Below, piece by piece: positions 20,494-33,818 of a DNA stretch of 64,000 nt. The stretch lies in contig VCCP01000001.1 of the NCBI GenBank assembly GCA_005765155.1, forward strand, positions 558,001-622,000, written 5' to 3'. The notes beneath the pieces are model-generated. The model did no database searches, was not told where the DNA came from, and worked only from the letters and a program-made list of their open reading frames with translations. This DNA is from Zelopaecilomyces penicillatus (taxonomy: Eukaryota; Ascomycota; Sordariomycetes; Hypocreales; Pseudodiploosporaceae). Made by a program: the position numbers and the translations under genes. How positions within the stretch are numbered: the first letter of the stretch is position 1; every line of letters begins with the position of its first letter.

Positions 20494-23400
20494 CTATTTC
20501 GCCATGACATCCACATAACGTCCGCTTTTTCTGGCTTTCTTCTGCCCTGGCTTGCGAGGCAGACTTGTGCTAAGCAGGTCATCTATGCTGCTAGCAGTGC
20601 TCATGCCAGTCGTAGGTCTACTTGGTGGGTTGCTCGGTGGCCCTGATGTGCTATTACCAGACACAGAGCGCATCATGAGGGGTGCAGGTCCGAGGCTCTC
20701 ATTCGAAGGAGGCTTCACCAACACGGGAAGATTGAACGGCGGAGGTCCAGATGAGGGAGGTGGAACACTAAAGCGTCCAGATGGTGGCGGTATGAAGGAT
20801 GATGGAGGGGGGGTCGATGTGCCTGCTCGTGACTTTGGTGGCGGTGGTGTAGCCGACCTTCGCTCAACATTCTCAGCACCAGCTTTCTTATTAACCCATC
20901 GCTTGAGGTCAGGGTCGTAGACGAAACTGCTTGCTTCTCCCAGTTTTGCTCGAATTGCTTTGCTGGGGGATGCGTCTCCCATGCCTTCCTCCTTTTTGGC
21001 GCCTCCAAACCAGCTGGTGAAGCCCCATCCTTTCTTTGACGATTGCTGCGAGGCAGCACGTTGCGCTTTCAAGACTAGTTAGTAATTTGTAACAGGTGGG
21101 AAAAAAACAGGATACCAGCTTACCATCTTCTTCGGCCGCTTTTCGAAACATTTCTTCATTTTCGCGGTCTTTATCAGACTTGGTCTCTGCTTGGGGTCTC
21201 AAGGAGGGTATGTCGTCGTCGTCATCATCCATGAAACTCTTCTTTTTGGGCTTTGGGGTATCATCATCATTCTCAGTAGAAGGTTCCGGTCCAAGTTCGT
21301 AAGATGGAGGCTCATATCCATAAGACTGGAAAGATGGGGGCTCATAACCAGTCGAGTCATCACCCTCCATTTTGCTGCTGTCCATATCATTGGGGGAGCT
21401 GGCTGCAGTTTGAGGGGGTTCATATCCATAGCTAGCTGGCTCTGGTTGAAGACCTTGGCCAAACTGCCCAATATTACTGGATTGTTGGTTGAATGCAGCT
21501 TCACCATTCGAATTGGCCGCATTAGGTTTGAAATCGACGGGCTGGTATGTGGAGCCATAGGAACTAGCACCCATAGGGAAGTATCCGCCGTTCTGTGTTG
21601 CCTCAGGGCTGGCACCATATTGCGGAGTCTCAAAAGAATTACCAGAATATTCGTTCGATGTGCGTCCGCCAATGGGCATAGATGATGGAATGTACGCTGA
21701 CGCGGAATCATATGAGCTTGCCATACCGGCTTGATGAGCAGCGTTTGGAGCATATCTGGAGGACATCGCAGAGGGGGCTAGCGGCATTGTGTTATTCGTC
21801 GGGTAACCAGGGGAGCCACCAGCGCCATACACTTCAAAGTTAGAAACGGAAGGCGAACGGCTCATAGTTGGCGTCGTCGCGATGCGAGCAAAAGGGCCAT
21901 TTTCGCCATCACCCGAAGCGCCATTTCCACTGTTCTCTTGTTCGTCTCCAGCAACAAACTTGTTGAATCGGTTCCACATGCTATCAGAAACCTTGTTCAT
22001 GCTTGGTTTTGACATCCATGAAGAACCTTCTTCCTTTGGAGCTTGCTTCAATCGTCTCATGAGGTCATCGACAGCAGACTCAAGGATTACATTGTAGTAA
22101 TGAGACCTCCGTGTCTGTGATGCCATGGCTCCCTCTATAGCATCGCAGTACTGAAGCGCCTTGTCGCGATGCCCGTATTCTGCCAAGCTCATAGCATGAT
22201 AAAGCTTGTAGACGGCCAAGTGAGGTGCTCCTGATGTAGCAGATGCTGAGGCGGATAACGAAAGGCCGTATTCATATATTTCACTAAGCTGAAGAGCTTC
22301 ATCTTCTTTGGCAAAATGATCACCCTGTAGGCGATGGTCAGACCCCAGCAGAACGAAATCCACGTTTGGGTCATCAACACCGCCAAAAACAGACACACTT
22401 CTACTGAAGATAAAGCAGATGTGGGCTGCTTCAGCCCTGCCATAACCAGCCAAAAGTTTTCCGAGAGCATTCAGCCCCCGGATATCTTCAGCACTGCGGT
22501 TACTCAGAATAAGTGACAAAGTCTCTCTCCATTTATCCAGGCCATCAATAGTGTCATTAGCCGAACCTGAGCGCGAATCTGTTGACATGAGTTGGAAGCC
22601 TGCCCTAGCATGGACGGGAACAAGTTCATCCACACAGTCATCATGATTACCAGATAAGACCTTGTAGAGCGCAGCCAGTGACTCATTACTGTGTCCAGTA
22701 TGGTTAACCTCCTTACGCACAAACTCCTGTGCGACACGCTTGTAGAGATCAGGTGATACGGTGTGGGAGATCAGCATAGCATGGCCCCAGAGCCGTTTGT
22801 CTACCGCAGCCCAGACCGCTGATTCGCGATCACCTTGGAAAAGATCGCGTCGGATTTTCTCTGTTGTTGCGGCATCTGCACCGTCAGCCGACATGGATGT
22901 AGCAGCACTTGCTTGGAGGCCACCGCTTAAATCCGTGGGGAAAACGGCGTCATTGTCTGTCGCTGGTGTCATCGTATGTGGCGAAAGAATATCACGCACC
23001 GACTTTTCCACGGTCAGATTTCCCTCCAAAACGCCATCGTTTTCAATAAATACGCGGAGCAGCTTCCATAACAGCATACGTTCGATTGAACGTTTTGTCT
23101 CCAATGAAAGCTGAGCATTGTATGACACATCTGGGAACTCCTTCTCCCTGTCTTCGATGCCAGCGGTCAACCAAGAAATAACCTCTTTCTTTTTGGACTT
23201 CCCTTTCAAAGGGCCCGGAAATTTCGTAAGTTGATCTTCCAGAGGTGCAACATCCTTAATACTTTGCACTTTGACCTCGCCAGAAGCTCGCAACATCGAA
23301 GGCGTTGTTTGATTCATGACATATCTTGGTATACTTTTGGGGAACGATGTAACAATCGTACCACCTACGCCCCAGGAGATTATGGGAACACCCTGCCACC

Positions 23401-26182
23401 GCTGAAGGGCATCGTTTTCGCGGCCATCTGTCGGAGCAATCAAGTTCATAGTCAGGGATTGAGGACGACGTTGTGCGTGTGGGTTATATGGCGGCTGGAC
23501 AGATTTGGCCAACACAGGGGATTGCGGAGCATGTGAAGAGCCTGGCCGGCGACCGGAGTCGACAGATGTTGAAACCTGCCGCCCGCCTCTCGAAAGTCCA
23601 GGGGAATGTGCTTCCGCTCGTTGTGGCGGCACGAAACTGGATTGTGGTGAGGTTACCGCTTGGGGCACATAGTTGGAGCTAGGGCGTTTGACAGGTGAAA
23701 GCATCGCTTGTCCAGATGAGGCGGCAGGTGGTGGTGTTCGACGGATTGCCTGTGGAGGGGGTGTTGGACTGTATCTAGGCTCGGCTATCTGTGTGGGTGG
23801 TGGGTGATCAGCACTTATTGACCTTGGCACTGCTGCTTGGTCTTCTTCTTCTTCAACTTCCCGTGTGGGTGGAAGAGAGGAGACCCTGGTCAGCCTAGGC
23901 TCATGCGAGGAATTGACCCGCCGAGCAGGCTGGATCATATCTCCATTGGTATTCTGTCCTAATGCTTGGTTTCTCTCACTGTTGATTTCAAAGTGGGCCA
24001 AAGGGCTTGATGTTCTAGGCAAGTGAGGGAGCATCGACTGATGGACAGCGGTTGGGCCGGATGACGGATAAGTATTGCCTGGCCGAGCTGCAGGAGGGGC
24101 TGGTGAGTAGCGGTTTGCTGCAGCGGGTGGCGGTACTCCGATAGTATTCCCAGACTGAAGAGGAGCCGGTGAATATCGAGAAGTATTTCCTGAAGGCGAC
24201 TGCGCAGGGGGTATTGAAGATTGGAGGGCAGCATAAGGGCCGACTCTGTCTGGCGCCACAAGTCCAACACCTCCTGGGGGTGATGCAGGGGTATAACTTG
24301 CCGCTGGGCCAGATGACTGCATCTGGTTTGCCATCGGTGGGCTTAGAGGCGAGGGCCCGTGGGGTGACTGCCCAGTAAGAGTGTACGGGCTTGGAGACGG
24401 GGCTCGGTTACTCTGCCTCGAAATCGGACGTGGCTTAGAAGCAATAGGAAGTTCTTCAAAAAAGCTACCTTTATTTCGAAGAGGAGGGGCTGAAGGAGGC
24501 TGATTATTTGAGATTCCTGGCGCTGATGATGAAGGTGGAGGGGCAGATGCCGACATGCTCGCGCTTCTCGCTGGAGGATGCGGTCCACCCAGGGGTGGGC
24601 TATCTTGAACAAGCTGCGGCACGCTGGGTCGTTTGCGCGGCTTGACTGTGTTGCTCACCAAATCCGTTGGCAGGTCGTAGGGTGAAGAGTACCCTCCCTT
24701 GGATTTGTCGGCAAAGCTTTGAGTCTTGGACTGTTCTGGCCGAGGAGGGGGGACCTGACTATATGAAGGGTTTGCATTGAGAGGTGCAGTTGTAAAAGGT
24801 GCACCATATATGGAGGTTTGCGCAGGATGTGCGACTGCAGGCATGTAAGGGGAAGGCATGGGTTGCTGAGCCATGTTTTGCGGTAGATATGAATTAGACC
24901 CATATCCCTGGCTTGGCGCAATACCCTTTGCCTGTGTGTCTGCTGGTGCAGGTTCCTCATTATCATCCAGAAAGCCTTCATCATCACTTCCCAAGAAGGC
25001 AGTGGGGTCAACATCTTTGTTATCCACATCGTCGAGAAGAAAATCATCGTCATCGTCATCACCCGCGAATGCCTCCTGCCATTTTGATGCGATATCATCC
25101 CTGCGTGGAATCTGACTACCTGCAGTCAAATTGCCTGTTCGCTCCGTGTTCTCTTCCTCTTCCAAGGTATTTTCCAGCCCGGAGTGTTGAGTTGCCATGT
25201 CTGAATTCATGGAAGCCAAAACTTGCATGGTGGATTTGCGCTGTAAAGACTGCATTTCAGCTCCTCCGTTTCCATGGTCGTTGCCGTTAGTTGGAACTTG
25301 GTTGAAGAAGTCATCATCATTCTCGTCGTCAGAAAATGATGCGATGGCACCACCCCCCAAGCTGCTGTCAGCTGCGTGCTCCTCGTCGCCATTGGAGTGT
25401 GAAATGAGAGGAACACCCTCTTCATAACGGGCTTCCGAGGCTTGCATCTCAGCCCACCGGATATCGCCGCCAATGGATCGAGAAGCTGTGTGCCTACCTC
25501 GTTGCGACTCTGCATTGGCGACTTGAGGATGTTGAGCTTCATACTGTTCCTCATCGGCCTCGAAATCCCTCTCGGTTTCTTCTAATACGTCCAAGGCCTG
25601 ATTTGAGGGAAGAGGACCACCCTCACGACCATTTACGTCCACTGCCATTGGTGGTACGATAGGAAATGAGTTCGATCGATCAGATAACGGCATAAACTTG
25701 AAAGGATCAGTGTCATTGCGGCTGAGAGCCCAGTCGCCATCATCGTCATCACCAAAGCTAATTTCGTGAGACACAGTCCGTGCAAAGGACATGGAACTGG
25801 AGTGTTGCGAGGTGGAATGCGATACGTTTCGATCACTTGTCGTTTTTGAATCCTTCTCCTGTGCTTGTGCGCCTGTTTCAGGCTCATCCTGAGTGGTCTG
25901 GCCAAGGGAGGCAGTCACGTCTGAGGTCAGCCAACCATCGCCCTCCTCATCGCCATTATTAGAAAAGCATGCGCCTCCAGCGTCTTGTTCGTCTTCCGAA
26001 TGCGAATGCGCATTACCGTGCGCGTCAGCGGTATTTTTTGTCTCGTCGATGAGTTTTTCGGTAGTTGAATCAACATGGCTTGAGGACTCCCTCGTGTCGG
26101 ACTCGCCGGAGGGCTGGAAAGTTTGTGTTGTGTTGGGCATCGATGCCGGGTGCCATGACGAGCGATCTGGCTCGTTCGCCAT
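20494..26182 (-). CDS. SEC16: COPII coat assembly protein Sec16
   Basis: Two exons, 26182-21124 and 21065-20494, give 1876 residues. The 58-nt intron has GTAAGC, an ACTAAC branch site and GAAAG. Sec16 marks ER exit sites, binds the Sec23/24 and Sec13/31 coats and stabilises COPII assembly with Sar1. The first 920 residues are disordered: acidic stretches (DDDDDD), then long Pro/Ser-rich sequence. The central conserved domain begins at about 930 (ISWGVGGTIVTSFP) and continues into the helical ACE1-type repeat region at about 1000-1480 (RMLLWKLLRVFIEND). The C-terminal part is again Pro/Tyr-rich with repeated YGYEPP motifs, and ends after the spliced segment KKGWGFTSWFGG in a Pro-rich tail. This order matches the family. 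Start chosen: first ATG of the long frame, MANEPDRSS. Confidence 0.92.
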
Positions 26183-27751
26183 GTTTGCGATAGAGTAGGG
26201 TAGGCGATGATACGAAGGCTGCGGTACACAGGAGCAGCACTGCCTGGCGATGAGGTCAACAATGGAGGATTGTCGTCATAGGCTCAGACGCAAAGGGCCA
26301 CCTGTCCTGTTGATGCGTGTCGGAGCTTGTCGTTCCTGTGCAGGGGCAGAAGTCGAATGCAGCGTTTCATGCAAAGGTCATTCAGACCATATTAATAAGT
26401 GTAGAAATGGTATCGAAGAAGGGGAATGAGTTGCGTTCCAGAATCGCAGAGTGCCCGATGGCGTACACTTGGAATTAGGAGAAAGAGCTGGCCGTGACCC
26501 GTGTCTGGAGTGGTAGCTAGAGTACGGAGTAATTACGTGAGGAACCCGGCAGTTTGTTAGCGGCGAGGAAATCTGTTCAGTTCGGTCCTAACAGAGCTCA
26601 ATTAGGCTCGTATTAGGCAGGTTCAATACCTGAGTGAATGAGCGGCGTCGCCGAGGTACCTGTCAGTCCGTAATTTAGCCGGCGCAATGGCATTGCGAAT
26701 TCATCACATGTCGGGCATAGTGTCAGTGGCTACTCATTAATACCTGGTAATTACACTGTTAACAGAGACTACCTAGCCCATCTCTGCAACCTACCCTAGG
26801 CTAGCCAACTCAACCTACAATAGAACGTTCGATTCTTATCTATAGTCCAATCGGTGCAAACCTGACGTAGTTATCATCTCGATTTTAGTGATGGCCTGTA
26901 ATTTTATGAGAATTACGATGTCTAAAGATGCTGTCCCCGTGTTCGCACACCCATGTCAATCCAGGACAAAACTAATGATTGATTTGCTCAACTTTAAGCT
27001 AACAACATTCAGCACCTCAATCTACGCTACAGTGAACGACCTCTAAGGAGAGAGGGCAAAAAACTCATAGTTGTCAACATCAAATCCCCGTAGATCAGGT
27101 AGCAGCCTGGAAGGATACAAGCTGCTACGACTGATTGGATGGGAAGATGCCATCATGCATGAACTCCAGGCTGTAGCAATATTGCATCCATTCTATTCTA
27201 GGCAACCAGCAGCCTCTATCTTTACTTCTACAGTGGGTGGTATCATTGTAATAGCTCCCTGTTCAACAGCATTGCAGGTAGGGTGTAGTACATGCGAGTA
27301 CCTGCCCCTGACCAGAGCCCCTGCCCGACCCCTGTAGTGCGTACGTAAAGCTACTACGCACCCCAAACAACGGCTGCTTCGTTGTCATAGTTGCATTCCC
27401 ATGTTGTGGCTATGTCGTAGGCCAACCTCCGGATAGCTACAATTTCCAACACACACACAAGACTCCGTGTCTTCTTCGCCTGCACAACATCTGCTGCGAT
27501 TCCAAACTCAAACTTCAAACTTCAATCGCCATAGTCTCTGCTTCCCGAGCGACTTGTGTGTGAATCGGCCTAGCAGACATTCAAAACGTACTGTGACACA
27601 ACTGCGGCTGCCGCTCCCCGTGACCGTCGACAATCCCGTGCCAGCTCCCAAGCCTCATCACTGCATCTCTCTCGATCGCGCAGCATGACCACCCGGCCGC
27701 TTTAGCTTGCCTGCGACATAGTACTTCTCGGGCGGTGTAAGCTGAGGCGGG
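26183..27751. promoter_or_regulatory. Divergent region between sec16 and NEO1
   Basis: About 1.57 kb separate the two start codons. I see no gene; the open frames are short and without motifs. The sequence near NEO1 is rich in CAA and CT, as in many fungal 5' UTRs. Confidence 0.5.
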
Positions 27752-30700
27752 ATGCCTTCCTCACCGTCGTATCGACCGCCCGACTCTCCCACCAATGATT
27801 CCGACTCCGACCTCGAACTCGATATCCAGGAGCTTGACCCTATTTCAACAAAGCCGACGAGGGATTTGCAAGAGGACCCTTCCAGAACCGAGCCTAGGAC
27901 ATCCAGGATAGCGTTACGTAACTTGCGTATGGGTGGGCTGCGGCGCGCCAACAAACGTGGCCGTGGATACGGAGATCTCGGCCAAAATAGAGACGACTTG
28001 GACGAACATAGACATGGCTTGTTAGATGAGCACGAGGGATACCGGCAGTCTGCAGAGGGTAGCGGAAATGGGGACGATGATGCGCCCTTGCTCGGGGATT
28101 CAGGCTCCCGCAGCCGGCGGTCGTTCACGTCGGATCGCATCTCACTCGTTGGCTCAACACTCCGGATACCCGGCTTTATGCCTGGTTCGAAGAAGACACA
28201 AGATGGAATTGCAGAAGGCCAGGAGGAAGACGACTCTTCAGCATCCAGGCAAGTGGCTGTTGGATCTACACAGTCTGCTCGATTCCCGACCAACATCGTC
28301 TCCAATGCCAAGTATACGGCCTTGACGTTTCTTCCTGTTACGCTCTACAATGAATTTTCCTTCTTTTTCAACATGTATTTTCTTCTCGTTGCACTGTCAC
28401 AAGCCGTTCCCGCTCTGCGGATCGGATATCTTTCAACATACGTTGCGCCATTGGCGTTTGTTCTATGCATTACCATGGGCAAGGAAGCATATGATGACAT
28501 CGAAAGACGGCGGAGGGATACCGAAGCCAACTCGGAAGAGTACAAGGTTCTTCGTTTCAGCGAGCCTACAGTACAGACAGGAAGCTTGCGAGCCCGACCC
28601 ATGTTGAAGTCGGCAACGTCACGACGAGGATCCAAAAAGTCAAAGGCGGGACGACATGATCTCGAAGACATCCAGGAGGAACAGGCAGGGGTGGCCCAAC
28701 CGTCCTCAGTTGTTCAAGAAATCAGTCGCAAATCTAAAGACCTGAGTGTTGGGGATGTGCTCAAGTTGAGCAAAGGACAGCGTGTGCCAGCCGACGTGGT
28801 TATCCTGCAATGCCAAACGTCAGATGAGCCTATTGCGCCTCTGCCAGAGCCTCAGGTGGTGGAAGAGGAGACCTTGCTGGCATTCGAAGAGGGCGAGGCC
28901 GACTCATTGTCCAAAGGTAAACATGTAGAGACAGGTGCGCTTGCAAACATTGCAAGCGATGGCCCCACTGGCGAAACGTTTATCAGAACAGATCAACTGG
29001 ATGGTGAGACGGATTGGAAGTTACGATTAGCGTCGCCTCTTACCCAAACCATCATACCATCCGAGTTTGTTCGTCTTCGAGTTACCGCTGGCAAACCCGA
29101 CAGAAAAGTCAACGAATTTGTGGGCACAGTGGAACTCCTGCCCTCTAGAAAGGAAGCATCTAGTCAAGACTCGATGATTGGAAATAACGACGAGACCTCG
29201 AAATCTGCCGCTCTCTCCATTGATAATACGGCCTGGGCAAACACCGTTATCGCATCACAAGGCACCACTCTGGCTGTAATTCTCTACACTGGCCCGCAAA
29301 CTCGCTCTGCTTTGTCCACAGCTCCAGCACGGTCCAAGACTGGTTTGCTTGAGTACGAGATCAACTCTTTGACCAAGATTCTCTGTGCTTTAACGCTGGC
29401 ATTGTCAATCGTGCTGGTTGCTTTAGAGGGGTTTGGGAATACTGAGGGAAACGTATGGTACATCAAAATTATGCGTTTCTTGGTTCTTTTCTCCACTATT
29501 GTGCCGATTAGTTTACGAGTAAACCTCGATATGGGCAAGAGTATCTATTCGCGATTTATCCAACGTGACCCGGGCATTCCTGGCGCTGTAGTGCGAACTA
29601 GCACGATCCCGGAAGATCTGGGCCGGATTGAGTATCTCCTCAGCGACAAGACTGGCACATTGACTCAGAACGACATGGAGATGAAGAAGATTCACGTGGG
29701 TACAGTCTCCTACGCCAACGAGGCTATGGACGAGGTGGCAAGCTACGTCCGACAGGGATTTTATCTTCAGCCAACAACAGAGCCATCTTCCCAAACTATG
29801 CTCATTACCCCGTCATCGACTTATTCAAATACTATAAATGTGGGAGCTACGCGGACAAGACGAGAGATTGGGTCTCGTGTGCGTGACGTCGTGCTTGCTT
29901 TGGGACTGTGCCACAATGTGACGCCAACTACAGAGACTGAGGATGGCAAAGAAGTGACCTCATATCAGGCATCTTCGCCGGATGAAATCGCTATTGTCAA
30001 GTGGACTGAGTCTGTGGGCTTGAAGCTGACATCTCGCGACCGTAAGAGCATGACACTCGAGTCTACTGAATCCCGCAGGCCGGCTGTACGTGTTCGTATT
30101 CTGGAAGTGTTTCCCTTTACATCGGAAGGAAAGCGCATGGGTATTGTTGTTCATTTCCATGAAAACATCAATGACAAAAACCCCGATCTTGCTAGCGGCG
30201 AAATTTGGTTCTACCAGAAAGGTGCAGACACCGTCATGAGTTCTATTGTCGCTGCAAATGACTGGCTCGACGAGGAGACTGCCAACATGGCCCGTGAGGG
30301 CTTGCGAACCTTGGTTGTTGGACGCAAAAAGCTCTCCTACCAGCAATATCAAGAGTTTTCGTCGAGGCATCAAGAAGCATCTCTGGCAATTACAGGCCGC
30401 GATGCAGGGATGCAAAGGGTGGTAGCCCATTACCTTGAGAGCGACCTAGAACTTCTCGGAGTGACTGGTGTGGAAGATAAACTTCAAAAGGACGTGAAGC
30501 CATCCTTGGAGCTGTTGCGTAATGCTGGAATCAAAATCTGGATGTTGACTGGTGATAAAGTTGAGACGGCCCGTTGTGTGGCCATAAGCTCGAAACTGGT
30601 CGCCAGAGGACAGTACATCTACACAGTGGCCAAACTTACAAAGAAGGATAACGCTCAGGATCATCTCGATTTCCTTCGAAGTAAAACCGACGCCTGTCTC

Positions 30701-31799
30701 TTGATTGATGGAGAGAGCCTCGCGCTGATGCTCACGCACTTTCGTACCGAGTTCATCTCTGTTGCAGTTCTCTTACCCACGGTGGTAGCTTGCCGATGTT
30801 CGCCTACCCAAAAAGCTGAAGTTGCCACGCTCATCAAGGAGTACACCAAGAAGCGCGTGTGCTGCATAGGTGACGGTGGAAATGACGTCTCCATGATTCA
30901 AGCTGCTGATGTGGGTGTCGGTATTGTGGGCAAAGAGGGTAGACAAGCTAGTCTGGCAGCAGACTTTTCTATTGACCAGTTTTGCCATCTTGTCAAGTTG
31001 CTTGTATGGCATGGGCGCAACAGTTACAAACGCAGTGCCAAACTCGCTCAATTTGTTATTCATCGTGGTCTTATCATTGCTGTCTGTCAGACAATGTTTA
31101 GCATAGCACTCAAGTTTGAGCCTGAAGGATTGTACAAGGTTAGTTACACTCTGTGACCTATATCACTTTCGTTTCTGGAGAATCTTTTTTGACGCTGACT
31201 TGTGATTTATAGAACTGGCTTCTTGTTGGGTATGCCACTGTTTACACTGCAGCTCCAGTTTTGTCACTTGTGCTTGACAAGGACGTCGACGAAAACTTGG
31301 CAAATCTTTACCCCGAACTGTACAAGGAGCTTACATCAGGGCGTTCCTTGTCATACCGTACATTCTTTGTCTGGGTGTTTGTCTCAATCTACCAAGGTAG
31401 TATGATTCAAGGACTTTCCCAGATATTGACAGAAGTCGATGGCAAAAGAATGGTCGCAGTCAGCTATACGGTGTTGGTCTTGAATGAGCTGTTGATGGTA
31501 GCAATCGAGATCACAACATGGCACCCCGTTATGATTATAAGTATCCTGGGGACGTTTGTCTTTTTCATCGGCTCTATGCCGTTCCTCGGAGACTACTTCG
31601 ATCTAGAGTTTCTAATTACTTGGTGAGTCAATAATTTGCGTCTTCTGAAGTATAAGAATATCTTTACTAATTACCATCCAGGGGTTTCCTTTGGCGCGTA
31701 CTGGCGATTGGGGCTGTTTCATTGGTCCCGCCGTATGCTGTCAAGTTGATTAGCAGAACGATGAAGCCACCGTCTTATAGAAAGGTGCAAAACAGGTGA
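27752..31799 (+). CDS. NEO1: P4-type phospholipid-translocating ATPase, Neo1/ATP9 subfamily
   Basis: Three exons, 27752-31138, 31213-31622 and 31682-31799, give 1304 residues; introns are 74 nt (GTTAGT...TATAG) and 59 nt (GTGAGT...CCAG). P4-ATPases flip phospholipids from the lumenal to the cytosolic leaflet; Neo1 acts at Golgi and endosomes and works without a Cdc50 subunit. Visible motifs are the actuator DGET at 417-420, the P4-type PISL in membrane helix 4 (about 585), the phosphorylated aspartate in DKTGTLT at 632-638, MLTGDKVETA near 931 and the hinge GDGGNDVSM near 1040. An acidic, Ser/Arg-rich N-terminal tail of about 175 residues precedes FPTNIVSNAKYTALTFLP, the start of the conserved core. 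The C-terminal helices after the first intron (WLLVGYATVYT) complete the membrane domain. All catalytic motifs look intact. Confidence 0.94.
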
Positions 31800-31992
31800 A
31801 TGGTCTTTCAGCCAAGCATCAGTGGAGTCTCGGTCAGTTGGGTCTTAGCGTACGGCATCATTGGGTGGTGCAGGGAGCATTATATATCAGTGTATTATTT
31901 TACATATATGTTAGACGTAATGAAGACAGATTCCGTTAGACTAGTCTAGTACAGATATAGTTATTTTCGCCGCTTCTATAAAGAACATGATG

Positions 31993-33321
31993 TTACAGTT
32001 TTAGTACGAGCCATTCGTTTGCTAGTTGAGGATATGTGCTTTGAAGCTGAGCAGCTACGCCACCGACACGGCCTTGAACTTGCTGCCCTTGGAGCCACTC
32101 CTTTGCCCCAGCGTAGTGAGAGACAAAGCCCTCGGGACCAGAGACCATAAAGAGGTTCTTGCCTGGAGGTGCGGCATTGTTGGGCGGGCATTCGCAGCTA
32201 CTTGTTGGTCGTGGTTCAAATTCGGAAGCGGTTTCGTGTAGAGCTTGACTATGAAGACGGCAAGCCGAATTGGCTGTAGCGACTGCAGTAGGTAGAGGAC
32301 TATCTGTGTTTTTTGATGTTATGGCTTGGTGAAGATGTGATTTTTGGAATTGGGTGTGTTCCTCATCAATACCGACTTGTATCCGTAGCCGGGAGCCATA
32401 TTTATGCTTCATCTCCTTGAGCTGGCGCGCCACTGGGCTCGGGGCCTCAAGACTGGCATCTACTTCCACAGGCTTGCTCTCTGCCCAAAACTTCCACCAT
32501 GATTTCTTCTGCTGCATAGGATAGCTGGCATGCAACTCTTCCCTCTTCCTCACAGCCCAAAGCAGGTCCACTTGCGCGTCGCTATTCGCACCAAGCACCG
32601 CCTCTGCGACCTGCAAGCCCGGTACGATGCCCGTCCCACCGGCTAAGAAGACGACTCTCTTCCGGCTGCCGAGCCGCTTTGTCACGTCGAACCCTGGATG
32701 CGGACCTCTCAGCCAGATATCGCGACCGACGCCTAAGCGGCTGAGGTACGTGGACATTTCGCCGCCCCCGATGGCGCGGACATAGAACCGCAGATCTCCG
32801 CCGCCACTGCCGACAGGACCACCATTGACTTCGCCATCAAGAGGAACCAGGGGTGTGTAGTGCCGCGCGATTTGCACCTCGGGCTGCTTAAACTCGACGG
32901 ACCAGAGCGGGTAGCGCCATGAGGAGGTACCGGGGAGGAGATATGGAGGCGAAGGGTCTTTGTTATGCGGTGAAATGGTAAAGATGAAGGAGGAGGGTGA
33001 GACAGCCTCGCGGGATGTGATTGTGTAAGGGATAAATGTGTCTTCGTTGAGGCGTTTGCTCCGGGTGGGAGGTGATGAGAGGTAGTTGATAGCGCCGGCA
33101 AATACGATTCCGCAGATTAAGAGGGTGGGAAGTACTTTGGATCTCTTTTTGGGTGTTGGGACGCGGCTGGTTGTAGAGTGATGCCGCACTTGAGGCCTTG
33201 AAGTTGATAGTTTTTGGGCGCTTTGTGATGACTGAGTGATGAGAATCCAGGATGGTCTGAAACGGCCGCGACATGGCGTTGACCAGCGGTTGAGGAAGGT
33301 TATGGTATTCCTAGAAGCCAT
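31993..33321 (-). CDS. CYC2: Mitochondrial FAD/NAD(P)H oxidoreductase of the Cyc2 type
   Basis: A single exon of 442 residues. The N-terminus is rich in Arg and Ser without acids, a mitochondrial presequence, followed by a transmembrane segment at about 64-82 (LPTLLICGIVFAGAINYL). The rest is a ferredoxin-reductase-type module: the flavin-binding RHYTP at 153-157, a second flavin contact region around GGGEMSTYL (about 185-193), and a nucleotide-binding GGTGIVPGL at 228-236, ending with VSGPEGFV. In yeast, Cyc2 is an inner-membrane flavoprotein facing the intermembrane space that supports haem attachment to cytochrome c. A low-complexity insertion of about 50 residues lies just before GKNLFMVSGPEG. 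A related cytochrome b5 reductase role is the main alternative. Topology and length favour Cyc2. Confidence 0.82.
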   Translation of the reverse strand: MASRNTITFLNRWSTPCRGRFRPSWILITQSSQSAQKLSTSRPQVRHHSTTSRVPTPKKRSKVLPTLLICGIVFAGAINYLSSPPTRSKRLNEDTFIPYTITSREAVSPSSFIFTISPHNKDPSPPYLLPGTSSWRYPLWSVEFKQPEVQIARHYTPLVPLDGEVNGGPVGSGGGDLRFYVRAIGGGEMSTYLSRLGVGRDIWLRGPHPGFDVTKRLGSRKRVVFLAGGTGIVPGLQVAEAVLGANSDAQVDLLWAVRKREELHASYPMQQKKSWWKFWAESKPVEVDASLEAPSPVARQLKEMKHKYGSRLRIQVGIDEEHTQFQKSHLHQAITSKNTDSPLPTAVATANSACRLHSQALHETASEFEPRPTSSCECPPNNAAPPGKNLFMVSGPEGFVSHYAGAKEWLQGQQVQGRVGGVAAQLQSTYPQLANEWLVLKL

Positions 33322-33818
33322 TGTTCCATGGTTTATCCTTTAAGGAATAGAGATAGCTGTTGTGATGAGCAATTGCGTGATGGTTTGTGTGTTGTCGATG
33401 AGATGGAAATTTTGGGGATGTGAAAACCGACGTTGTCGAGGAATGGAACTGCCAGGGGTCCTTGAGCCGCTATAGATGGCTGTCATTTAGTAGGTGTATC
33501 CCCTAAAAATCAGTAAGGCATTCAGCAGAAGCAGGGCTATAAAGGAAAATCAATAACTAGACACATGTGCCGCTTAAATTATCCATCCATCATTGTTTAC
33601 GATGAATACAGTAGGTAGGAAATAGTATTGATGTTATTCGTATTCAATTCTTGTTTAGTTGCCTTGGCTAGTTGGTGACGCAAAATGCTGAGATCTACGG
33701 TTGTTATCACCACATGTGTCTACCAGAACATCTTCCCCAGACACATCAGTTCACGAGTTTAAGCCCTCTCAGAATGTTTCTTTGTTAATAATATTACATT
33801 CTTCCCTATCATCCTCCT
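33322..33818. other. Intergenic region upstream of the CYC2-like gene
   Basis: The stretch lies between two minus-strand genes and should carry the promoter of the CYC2-like gene and the 3' end of the next gene. I see nothing else in it. Confidence 0.55.

Noticed and set aside
27658..28311. Minus-strand frame of 217 codons over the NEO1 N-terminus
   Set aside because: Ser/Pro-rich shadow of the acidic, Ser/Arg-rich tail; the plus-strand frame continues into a full P4-ATPase.
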